The notes under the pieces were generated by a model. That model saw nothing but the letters and a program-made list of their open reading frames with translations. It was not told the DNA's origin and searched no databases. The position numbers and the translations under genes were made by a program. From the NCBI GenBank assembly GCA_021324455.1, contig JAJPJA010000096.1, positions 1 to 56,989 on the forward strand: a stretch of DNA of 56,989 nucleotides, read 5' to 3'. This document shows positions 35,026 through 42,911 of this stretch, in pieces (position 1 is the first letter of the stretch; each line of letters opens with the position of its first letter). The DNA is from Pseudomonadota bacterium. Lineage in GTDB: Bacteria; Desulfobacterota; Binatia; Binatales; Binataceae.

Positions 35026-36546
35026 TCATTGAATCACCTCCGGTTCGGCGGATTTCGCCCGGTAAGCACGTTTGATTCGACCCAGAATCATCAAACTCTC
35101 CGGATTGAGCGTCAGCGCCTTTCGGTACTGGCTCAGCGCAAAATCGTATTGCCCGTCGGCCATCGCCGCGTCGCCCAGCGCCACGCGTTGTCTCATCAGG
35201 TCGAGATCGGCGGCCGATGCCGCGATATTCGTTTGCGATCGATCGCGGCGGGCGGCACCGCTTGCCCTCCGCAACCGGTGTCTTATGCGACGTTTGGGTG
35301 CGCTTGTCGCGGGCTGCCGCGCGGCGCCGCGTTTGCGGTTAAGTGAACCATCGGACGCCTGAGCAGCTCCGCCCCAGACGTTGGATGGAAACGAAGCAAG
35401 GTGTTCGGGCCCCTGATTTTCGTCGGCAGCCGAACCGGCCTGGATGACGGAGGCCCGTGCGATGGCCGCCCGATCATCGCGGCGACGGCGCTCGCCGCCG
35501 GTGTCATTTACGGACGAGTCGGGGCGGTCCGAAGAGATTATCGGCGACTGGCGATTGCGGCCCTGAAACAGGCGATGCTCTATCCAACTTGCTTGTGTTC
35601 TCAAACCGGACAATGCCAAAGCTATCGCGCCGAACAATGCCGCGGTGCCGACGAATCCCGCCGCCGCCGAATCACGCCTGCTCCACCCCCAATGCGCCGC
35701 GACCCGCATCAACTCGGTAAGATGCAGGGTCCCGCGGGGTTTATCCCCATGGGGCGCCGGCATCTCACAGTGCGCTGCGGCGAGTTCAACATGGCGCGGC
35801 ATCACCAGCGGGCTTCCGTCCGCCTCCGCACGTGCCGCCGCAAACTGGAATAATCGCCTGATATCGCAGGCGACTCCCCTGCTGAACCAGACCACGAGGT
35901 TGAGCGCGCTTCGGGACCATCTTGCATGATTGCCCGGCTGCGTCTGCATCAGGTGGCGCAGATAGTCATGAGCTTCAGGCCTGGTGTAGCGTCCCAGCCG
36001 GCCCCGAACCCCGATCATCTGGTCGAGCCATGCGAATTTCGGGGCATTCAACAATTCGCATAGTCGCGGCTCCCCGATAAGAATTACCTGAAGACCGAGC
36101 CCTGGTTTCCTGGTCGCCACGAGCGCTCCAATCGCTTCGAGTGAATCATCGCTCAAGTCTTGCGCATTATCGAAGATCAGGATCATGCGATGTCCGGAGG
36201 CCAAATCCGCGGCGAACGACTTCAACGCCTGGCGGTGGCCATCCGCGTCGTCGCGGAGCGGATGAATATTCAATTGCTTTACGAGCAGACCGAACATCCG
36301 GCTGCGGTCAATCGTACAGTCGCTTATATGGGCGATTCGAAAGGACTTGTTCCGGTTCTTCAGAAAGGATTTGACCAGCGTCGTCTTGCCCACTCCTCGG
36401 TCGCCGGTCAGCAGGGACAGACCCTTCAGATCGTTGACGGCCTGCCATAGCGCCTGGACACCCAGACAGTACGACGCCCCCGTAAATAGAGGATAGGGTA
36501 TTGCAGGTAAAACCTCGTGGTGCGGCGTTGATCGAGCATAACTCAT
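35026..36546 (-). CDS. ExeA/GspA-like AAA ATPase with membrane span and TPR-like tail
   Basis: 506 residues. An N-terminal AAA domain has Walker A GDRGVGKTT (48-56) and a Walker B region ILIFDNAQ (D126), where the usual catalytic Glu of ExeA proteins (DEAQ) is Asn127. A sensor-type LQVILIGEPRL follows. A membrane helix lies near 295-317 (GFVGTAALFGAIALALSGL), then a polar Arg-rich linker, then a TPR-like repeat (about 445-500: DAAMADGQYDFALSQYRKAL). ExeA-type ATPases help assemble type II secretion or act in exopolysaccharide/exosortase loci. GAGGGTGAG precedes the ATG. Confidence 0.75.
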   Translation of the reverse strand: MSYARSTPHHEVLPAIPYPLFTGASYCLGVQALWQAVNDLKGLSLLTGDRGVGKTTLVKSFLKNRNKSFRIAHISDCTIDRSRMFGLLVKQLNIHPLRDDADGHRQALKSFAADLASGHRMILIFDNAQDLSDDSLEAIGALVATRKPGLGLQVILIGEPRLCELLNAPKFAWLDQMIGVRGRLGRYTRPEAHDYLRHLMQTQPGNHARWSRSALNLVVWFSRGVACDIRRLFQFAAARAEADGSPLVMPRHVELAAAHCEMPAPHGDKPRGTLHLTELMRVAAHWGWSRRDSAAAGFVGTAALFGAIALALSGLRTQASWIEHRLFQGRNRQSPIISSDRPDSSVNDTGGERRRRDDRAAIARASVIQAGSAADENQGPEHLASFPSNVWGGAAQASDGSLNRKRGAARQPATSAPKRRIRHRLRRASGAARRDRSQTNIAASAADLDLMRQRVALGDAAMADGQYDFALSQYRKALTLNPESLMILGRIKRAYRAKSAEPEVIQ

Positions 36547-37513
36547 CTCACCCTCGCATTCCCCACAGGCCTGAAATGAACGATCATCTCATATCGAGGT
36601 TCTGAAACAGGCTAAAAATGGCGCATAGTCAGCAGCGGCTGGTCACTGGCTGCTAATCGCACCTCCTTCCGGCGTGGATCAACCGGGTGTATGAGTCACA
36701 GACCGTTGGATTCGTGCGTCATGGCCTTCACGGACGTGCAATGGCAACGAATACTATGGGCAGGAATGACGTCCGCATCCGGCTGATGATGCGCACCGCC
36801 TCGCCCGGGCAAAGCAGTTGAAGTTCCGCTACTCAGCGGTTACCGGCGAGCCCGCCGATTTGGAGGAGGAGAGCGGGTCAGGTGAAGAGCGACGACAAAA
36901 GCCGGCCTGTCTGTATATTCCTCCCATAAGCCACCCGAGTAACGTGGGATTACCATAAAGCATAACAGGGGCGTTTGCAACATTTTTTCTGAGCGGCCGA
37001 AACTCTCCTGTGCGCGATGCTATCCGGCTTCATAAATAGCTATTTGTCCATGAATAATCGAATTGCTGACGTTTGAGAAAATTCAGTTATCTTACCGCCA
37101 TATTTCAGCGAACCGGCGCAACCAAAAGTACGGACCGAAAGCCGCAGCTTGTGGATCGCCTGCCATGGGCCGCAGTTTTCCTGATTTACCACAACCTGAG
37201 CGAACCTGCATTATAATAAAGGCAAACAAGCGTAAGACCGATGAAATGTAAAACAACTGTGAGCTGTTCGTTTATCCTGCAAATACTAAGAGCGAAATAA
37301 AGCCTGTTGACAAACGGCACCAGCCCGTTATTCTGAAACTGCCGCAGGCAGTATCGAGTAGTTTCGGCCCCGTTAACCAGCACTTGATGTTACCGGCATC
37401 AGGAACGCGCGTATCGCCGCGCCGGCGGCTCAGCTTTATTATTCTCGTCGAGTTCTGACTGGTCGGGCACACGCTGAACGGGTGTTGCGCGGCGGTGAAG
37501 CGATGGTGGTTCA
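36547..37513. other. Geneless spacer of about 970 bp, richer in A+T
   Basis: No convincing coding frame was found on either strand; the short frames present look random. Base composition is visibly richer in A+T than the flanks, especially 36950-37300. Two stretches look structured. At 36913-36968, CCTGT and ACAGG enclose CCAC/GTGG arms. At about 37104-37185, CGGCGCAACC and GGACCGAAAGCCG are followed by a CTGC/GCAG hairpin. It separates divergent exeA-like and crp-like genes and so should hold both promoters. Confidence 0.5.
37307..37334 (+). promoter_or_regulatory. Sigma70-type promoter candidate for the Crp-like gene
   Basis: TTGACA, 16 nt, TATTCT, on the strand of the Crp-like gene. It would give a leader of about 170 nt. 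Confidence 0.45.
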
Positions 37514-38542
37514 ATGACACCCACAAAAAGCTCCGGACAAATTCCCAGCCAGGCCCTGCGCCGTATCCAGGCGCTGCTCTCGCAATGGAATCTCTCAGCG
37601 GCTTTTTTCGAGCAACTCATCGAACACAGCGCGTCGGGTCTTTTCGCCAGAGGCGACTGTCTCTATCAGCGCAACGCCACCGGTGACGTTGGCTATCTGA
37701 TTCTCTCCGGTCTGGTGAAGGTCTTATGTCCGCTCGACGGCGCCAGGCGGGTGATCGTGAGAATTGCCGGCCCGGGTGACTTTATCGGCACCGCCGACAG
37801 CCTGCAGGACGGCGGACGGCGGGTGCAGGTGTTCCAGGCGCAGGCGATGACCGCAGTGTCGGCGGCGATCTTCACCCGCGGCCGCGTTCTGGCCCTGCTG
37901 AAAAGCTCGAACGCGGCGGAGCTCGTGGCTCTAATCGAACGGCTCAATACGGCCTGGTCCGAGCTCTTCGCCGAATGCTCCAGGTTTCTGGGTCTTGGTT
38001 TTCGTGAACGTCTTCAATCGGTTCTGGAGCAGATGGCGGCTCGTTTTGGCGTCTCGCACCCGCGCGGAATACTCCTGACGCCGGAAGTGTCTCAGGATGA
38101 ACTGGCCGAGATGATCGCCTGTTCGCGGCCTCTGGTGACGCGGCTGATCGCCGAGTTCATCGAAAACGGACAACTGGTGCGCGAAGGCAGGAAATACGTA
38201 TTGGTGTTTCCACGGCGCTCCGGCTCCGCGGCGGACGGCGATACGCCTTCCGCGCGGCGTGGCGGCGGCCCGGATCGGGCGGCGGATCGCGCAAATCGCG
38301 ATGACGGGATCGATTGCCCGCGGCAGGCTTCTTCATCCATCCAACCGCCTACGGGTCGGCGGCCCTCCATCAGTCTGACCGCGTGGGAAAGATTCGTCGC
38401 CGACCGGCGAATCCAGCAGCGGTACAAGATAACTCCGGCCGAATTAGCGCTGCTTTCCCAGGTTGCGATGATGGGAAACGCGCAGGCTTCGGATGATTTT
38501 CTCCTGATGCTCAAGATGATCCGCAGATCGCAGGGGCGCTAG
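37514..38542 (+). CDS. Crp/Fnr-family regulator with C-terminal extension module
   Basis: 342 residues, about 110 longer than typical Crp. A cNMP-binding beta-roll (about 40-130: GDCLYQRNATGDVGYLILSGLVKV...GPGDFIGTAD) and dimer helix precede a winged HTH (about 188-230: SQDELAEMIACSRPLVTRLIAEF). After a disordered Arg/Gly/Asp-rich linker (about 232-285), residues 289-342 repeat the module found at the end of the XRE regulator at 34366. The cAMP-binding Arg/Ser pair is not conserved, so the ligand is unknown. Confidence 0.85.
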   Translation: MTPTKSSGQIPSQALRRIQALLSQWNLSAAFFEQLIEHSASGLFARGDCLYQRNATGDVGYLILSGLVKVLCPLDGARRVIVRIAGPGDFIGTADSLQDGGRRVQVFQAQAMTAVSAAIFTRGRVLALLKSSNAAELVALIERLNTAWSELFAECSRFLGLGFRERLQSVLEQMAARFGVSHPRGILLTPEVSQDELAEMIACSRPLVTRLIAEFIENGQLVREGRKYVLVFPRRSGSAADGDTPSARRGGGPDRAADRANRDDGIDCPRQASSSIQPPTGRRPSISLTAWERFVADRRIQQRYKITPAELALLSQVAMMGNAQASDDFLLMLKMIRRSQGR

Positions 38543-38626
38543 CCCTCCGGTCTTTGTCAGCGGTGATCGTGACTTCGCAGCGAGGATCGCCTAACCTCTC
38601 AGGCAGCAAGGCTGGAGACGCCCGGA

Positions 38627-38884
38627 ATGTTCGAAGACGAAACCATCGATGTCGCCTGCCCGAAATGCGGTCACAAGAACTCGATCCTGGTCCGGGAGTT
38701 CGAGGAAAATGCCCAGACCCATTTCGTCTGCGAGAAGTGCCGCGCGCGTGTCAGGATCGAAGCTGCAGAATTCAAGCAGCGGCTGGACCAGGTGCGCCAG
38801 GAAGTGGAGTCGCTTGAGCGCGAGGCCGCGCGCGACGCGCGCCGTCCCTCCAGGCGGCCCCGCAAAGGCGATTTCCAGATCTGA
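38627..38884 (+). CDS. Small zinc-ribbon protein
   Basis: 85 residues. CPKC and CEKC pairs (Cys 11/14 and 35/38) form a zinc ribbon near the N-terminus, followed by a charged helix (KQRLDQVRQEVESLEREAARDARR) and a basic tail. GGAG lies 10 nt before the ATG. The family is common but uncharacterised; nucleic-acid or protein binding is plausible. Confidence 0.65.
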   Translation: MFEDETIDVACPKCGHKNSILVREFEENAQTHFVCEKCRARVRIEAAEFKQRLDQVRQEVESLEREAARDARRPSRRPRKGDFQI

Positions 38885-38977
38885 ATCCGGCGCTCTCCGC
38901 GTTCGGGCGGTCGGAAATGACGCTCGGAGACGGGCGCAAGCTCCTGCTCGCGTCCTTTCAATCCGATCGCCGGCGCC

Positions 38978-39751
38978 TTAGCCAAGATGCTGTTTGAAAA
39001 ATGCAATCATCTTCGGCCACAGCTCAAACGCCGCCTTCTCGCGATAATTGGGGCGCCGATCGTTGAGGAACGCGTGGCCCGCATTCTCGAATACCTCCAT
39101 CCTGGTCAGTCCGCTCTTGCCCTCTTTGTCCAGCCGCGCCCGCAGCTCCGCGCCATGGGCGGGTGAGGGATTGGCGTCCTCCGCACCGATTACCACGTAC
39201 AGCGGACAGCTCAGCCCCCCGGCCAGATCTATCACGGGCGTTGGACGCGAAGGCGTGGCAGGAGAATCGGGCGTGGCCGACAGGATGAATCCGCCCCAAC
39301 AGTCGATCGCGGCGTCGACCTTGGTGCTGCTGCACGCGAACAACAGCGTGGTGCGTCCGCCCATGCAGAACCCGACGCATCCGACCTTGCCGTTGTTCTC
39401 GCTCATGCCGCGGATGCGGGCGGCGGCGGCTTCCAGGTCGCGCACGATCTGGTCGTCCTGCAGGCCGAACATCTTCTGCATCACGGTGCTCATATCGCCG
39501 GGCGCCGGCGCTCCGACCCGTTGATAGAGATTGGGCGCCATCGCGATGAAGCCGGCGTTGGCAAAGCGGCCCACCAGGTCTCGAATGTGATCGTCCACGC
39601 CGAATGCTTCATGGATCACGATCACGCCGGGGTAGCGTCCGGGGTGGCGCGGCTTCGCGGTGAACGCTTCGATATTGGCTGCGTCGCTGGCGAAGGTAAT
39701 CTGCTCGGTAACGATTCGCTGAGGATCTTCGACCTGTCCTGGCAGTGCCAT
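38978..39751 (-). CDS. Dienelactone hydrolase family protein
   Basis: 257 residues from ATG 39751 (AAGGAG upstream; a longer in-frame start at 39796 is less likely). An alpha/beta hydrolase with GVIVIHEAFGVDDHIRDL, the nucleophile elbow GFCMGG (Cys), Asp in IGAEDANPSPAH and His in NAGHAFLND, the full Cys-Asp-His triad of dienelactone hydrolases. It is likely to open lactones in aromatic breakdown. Divergent from the SDR at 39911. Confidence 0.88.
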   Translation of the reverse strand: MALPGQVEDPQRIVTEQITFASDAANIEAFTAKPRHPGRYPGVIVIHEAFGVDDHIRDLVGRFANAGFIAMAPNLYQRVGAPAPGDMSTVMQKMFGLQDDQIVRDLEAAAARIRGMSENNGKVGCVGFCMGGRTTLLFACSSTKVDAAIDCWGGFILSATPDSPATPSRPTPVIDLAGGLSCPLYVVIGAEDANPSPAHGAELRARLDKEGKSGLTRMEVFENAGHAFLNDRRPNYREKAAFELWPKMIAFFKQHLG

Positions 39752-39910
39752 GATGCCTGTCTCCTTGCCGTGATGGCGGCCGGTGCTTCTCCCCAATCTA
39801 GAAAAAGCGCGGCGAAAGGCAACCTTCCCAGGCGCCCGCGCGTTTGCCCAACGGCGCCGCGCGGCGATATGTTGAGCGCCCGCGCATCGATCCAGGAGGA
39901 CAGAAATTCA

Positions 39911-40666
39911 ATGAGACTTGCCAACAAAATCGCGCTTATCACCGGCGCCGGATCGGGTATGGGCCGGTCCACCGCCGTGCTCTTCGCCAGCGAAGGGGCA
40001 AAGGTCGCGGTCGCCGACCTTTCCGACCAGGGCATCAGGGAGACCGTGGCGGAAATCAAAGACAAAGGCGGCCAGGCGATTGGCCTGCGCGCCGACGTTT
40101 CCAAATCCGAAGACGTGCAGCGGATGGTCGCGGCGACCGTGGAGCAGCTCGGCCCGCCCACCGTGCTGTACAACAATGCCGGTATCGAGGGCGAATCCGC
40201 CTACCTCGCCAAAATGCCTGAAGAGGCCTTCGACCAGGTCATCGCGATCAATCTGCGCGGCGTCTTTCTGGGGATGAAATATACCATTCCGCACATGATC
40301 AAGGCGGGCGGCGGCTCGATTATCAATCAGGCTTCGATCGCCGGCCTGATTGGAGTTCGGGGCGGCGCCGGTTATGCCGCCGCCAAGGCCGGCGTGATTG
40401 CCATGACGCGCGTGGCCGCGGTGGAGAACGGCCGCTACAACATCCGCGTCAACTGCATCTGCCCGGGCGCGATCGAAACCCCCATGGCGGTGCGGATCCG
40501 AAAAGGCGTCGAGCCGCGCCAGCAGGCCATCAATCGGATTTCGGTGCTGGAGCGGATGGGCCGCCCGGAGGAAATCGCGCGGATGGCGCTGTTCCTGGCC
40601 AGCGACGAGGGATCGTTCGCCACCGGCGCGCCGTTCATAGTCGACGGCGGCTGGACGATCCTCTGA
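39911..40666 (+). CDS. Short-chain dehydrogenase/reductase
   Basis: A 251-residue classical SDR. Cofactor motif TGAGSGMG, then NNAG; the catalytic Ser lies in NQASIAG, and Tyr and Lys in GYAAAKAG. CPGAIETPM and the terminal FIVDGGWTIL follow. Asp in VADLSD after the second strand suggests NAD(H) use. CAGGAGGAC is the ribosome site. Substrate unknown; 71% of the neighbours here are catabolic oxidoreductases or hydrolases in type, so a catabolic role is inferred. Confidence 0.88.
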   Translation: MRLANKIALITGAGSGMGRSTAVLFASEGAKVAVADLSDQGIRETVAEIKDKGGQAIGLRADVSKSEDVQRMVAATVEQLGPPTVLYNNAGIEGESAYLAKMPEEAFDQVIAINLRGVFLGMKYTIPHMIKAGGGSIINQASIAGLIGVRGGAGYAAAKAGVIAMTRVAAVENGRYNIRVNCICPGAIETPMAVRIRKGVEPRQQAINRISVLERMGRPEEIARMALFLASDEGSFATGAPFIVDGGWTIL

Positions 40667-40680
40667 GCTCTCCGCCATCG

Positions 40681-40830
40681 ATCGAGACGGTCGATTTTCG
40701 GGCCGAGACAGCTTCCGCTTCGCGAAACGGGCGTCTCTGTCCGCCGTCAACGCAGGTCAAGGTTGGAACATGGCGAACACAGACGCCACCCCAGGACCGG
40801 CGGCCTTTTTGGAAAATCGACCGTCTCGAT
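40681..40830. mobile_element. 150-bp element bounded by 19-bp perfect inverted repeats (MITE-like)
   Basis: ATCGAGACGGTCGATTTTC at 40681-40699 is exactly the reverse complement of 40812-40830. The 112-bp interior carries a second imperfect inverted pair (GGCGTCTCTGT against CACAGACGCC) and no coding frame. It sits between convergent genes. No target duplication is seen at its ends, so it may instead be a long cruciform or bidirectional terminator. Confidence 0.45.
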
Positions 40831-40862
40831 GAATGAGCGACGGGCAGAGTCTCTCCTCCAAG

Positions 40863-42038
40863 TCAGTAGGCGGCTTCCAGCAGCGTCGTCATGTCCCTGG
40901 CTGTAACCGGAGTCTCCAAAGTGCGGGCGCCGTTGATTTCGGCCAGCACCGGCTCGATTATCTGGTCGAGTTCTTCGCGCGGCACGCCGGCTTCGCTCAG
41001 ACGCGTGGGGACGTTCAGCTCGCGGATGAACTGCGCGGCGCGCTCGGCGCATCGCATCGCACCCGGACGCGGATCCGAGGCGTCAAACGGGACCTCGAAG
41101 CCTTCGGCAATCGCTTCGAACCGCTGCGGCGCGGTGTGCGCCATAAAGCGCATCACATGCGGAACCGTGATGCATGACGTGACGCCGTGGGGCACGTTCC
41201 AGCGCGCTCCAATCTGATGTCCCAGCGCATGCGAGATTCCCAGCCGGGTGTTCACCATCCCGAAAATGGAGAGCCACGCCGCGAGCTGGCACATCCCGCG
41301 ATGCGCCACCTGGTCGTAACCCGGCCCCTTGAATGACGGCAGCAGATGCGCGCGCAGCAGCCTGATCGCGCGGGCGGCGAGGGTGTCGCAAATCAACTGG
41401 CGGCGCGACGAATAGGCACACTCCACCGCGTGATCCAGCGCCTTGATTCCGGTGGACGCCCACAGCCAGTCGGGAGTTTGCAGCGTCAATGCGGGATCGA
41501 GAATCACCGCCAGCGGCACCAGCCGCTCGTCGAAACGTCCGCCTTTGTGGCGCGTGGTTTCGTCGGTCATGCCGGCGCCGCCAGTGAACTCCGCCGCCGA
41601 AAGCGTGGTCGGGAGCGCAAAATTGGGCAGCTCGGGACCGGTTGCCGTGGTTTCGGCGCGGCGGAAGTCGATCGCCTGCGGAGCCCAGTCGCCGGTCATG
41701 ATCGCAATCGCCACCAGCTTGGCCGCGTCGATCGGAGAGCCGCCGCCGAAACCGATCAGACAATCGGGCTGCGCCCGCCCGGCCTCTTCAACCGCCCCTG
41801 CCAGAGTTCTGGAAGGCACATGCTGTTCGATTCCGGCAAAAACGCCGGCCAGACGATCTCCGAGCGCGCTTTTCACGCGATCCATCAGCGGCGAGGCGCC
41901 GAGCGACCTGCCCGTGATGACCAGCGCGCGTTTGAGTCCCCGGCGATCCATCTCACGCCCAATGGCCGCCAGCTTGCCGGGCCCGTACAGAACCTTTTCC
42001 ATCTGGGTGAAGCGGAACTCACCTTCGGGCGCCTGCAT
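40863..42038 (-). CDS. Iron-type alcohol dehydrogenase / maleylacetate-reductase-like
   Basis: 391 residues from ATG 42038 (CAAGGAGA 6 nt upstream). The group III alcohol dehydrogenase fold shows the dinucleotide site CLIGFGGGSPIDAAK and metal ligands at ALDHAVE, GISHALGHQIG and NVPHGVTS. The N-terminal YGPGKLAAIGRE is typical. Members oxidise alcohols or reduce maleylacetate in aromatic pathways. The neighbourhood (dienelactone hydrolase, dioxygenase) favours a ring-cleavage role, by inference. Confidence 0.85.
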   Translation of the reverse strand: MQAPEGEFRFTQMEKVLYGPGKLAAIGREMDRRGLKRALVITGRSLGASPLMDRVKSALGDRLAGVFAGIEQHVPSRTLAGAVEEAGRAQPDCLIGFGGGSPIDAAKLVAIAIMTGDWAPQAIDFRRAETTATGPELPNFALPTTLSAAEFTGGAGMTDETTRHKGGRFDERLVPLAVILDPALTLQTPDWLWASTGIKALDHAVECAYSSRRQLICDTLAARAIRLLRAHLLPSFKGPGYDQVAHRGMCQLAAWLSIFGMVNTRLGISHALGHQIGARWNVPHGVTSCITVPHVMRFMAHTAPQRFEAIAEGFEVPFDASDPRPGAMRCAERAAQFIRELNVPTRLSEAGVPREELDQIIEPVLAEINGARTLETPVTARDMTTLLEAAY

Positions 42039-42197
42039 GATCTTTCTCCTTGGCCGGCCGGATTTCAGACCAGAAACTGCCACGGCCTGAACTGGCGGCG
42101 CAAGCGCCCAACACGCCTGGAGCCGGAACGCCGGACCGCAAACTCCCGCTTTTTGCAGAGATCGCCATCGCCCCGTTAGCTGCAGGCTTCCGGGCGA

Positions 42198-42533
42198 TTA
42201 CATCCTCGCTATTGGATAAACCTCTACGCGGCCCGAAGTCAGGGGAATCCTTTTCGCCCATTCCACGGCCTCATTGCGGGATGCGGCTTCGATCACGTAG
42301 TAGCCGCCGAGGAGTTCCTTGGTCTCCGTGAACGGACCGTCGATGACATCGCGGCCGCCGCCTTTGGCGGCCTGAACCCTGACCATTTCGGTGCTCGGAC
42401 CCAATGGATTGGAGTCCACCAGTTTTCCCAGCCTGATGAGGTCGTCTCTTAAGCGGGAGTGTTCTTCGACGAATCTCTTCCGATCCGTGTCGGACAGAGT
42501 TTCGCCGCCTTTAATTGCCAGCAGGTACTTCAT
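42198..42533 (-). CDS. YciI-like (DGPF domain) protein
   Basis: 111 residues from ATG 42533 with AAGGAGC upstream. It has the family's opening MKYLLAIKGGE, the DGPFTETKELLGGYYVIEA signature and the closing strand VEVYPI. YCII-related proteins have a ferredoxin-like fold; many are encoded beside ECF sigma factors, which is not so here. Function unknown. Confidence 0.8.
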   Translation of the reverse strand: MKYLLAIKGGETLSDTDRKRFVEEHSRLRDDLIRLGKLVDSNPLGPSTEMVRVQAAKGGGRDVIDGPFTETKELLGGYYVIEAASRNEAVEWAKRIPLTSGRVEVYPIARM

Positions 42534-42911
42534 TGGTTTTGCTCCTTCCAACGGTTGATTCCCGCCATTGCGCCGTGCTCGTCCATAGTCGAACGGGGTA
42601 TTACCGTATCGACATTCGAAAATAATTTTCGCGGACATGCCTGTGCCAACAAAGTCGCCTTTCGGTTCGGGAGGCGAGGGGCGATGACGTTTTGTCCGCT
42701 CCTCGTTCGCCAGCTGCTGATGATTAATGCGACGTTGAGTCAACCGCGGCGGCCGTCGATCTTTACGGCGTTTGCCTGCGGCCGATCCCCTCGCGGCCGC
42801 CTTAAGAGGCGGGCCTCGGCGCGGTGATGCAAGAGCGGATGAAAAGCGCTAAAACCAAATCGTATGCGCATTCTGACGCCCGCAAAGCGCGTCGCAGGGA
42901 GCAAACCGGCA
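42534..42911. other. 378-bp intergenic stretch without convincing gene
   Basis: Divergent spacer between the YciI-like gene and the dioxygenase-like gene. A short plus-strand frame at about 42684-42827 has GGAGGCGAGG ahead of it, but its product is Arg-rich and unlike a real protein. No hairpin or clear promoter was found. Confidence 0.4.

Noticed and set aside
42684..42827. Short plus-strand frame after GGAGGCGAGG in the 42.5-42.9 kb gap
   Set aside because: The composition is Arg-rich and frame-random, and there is no similarity to any family or conserved context.
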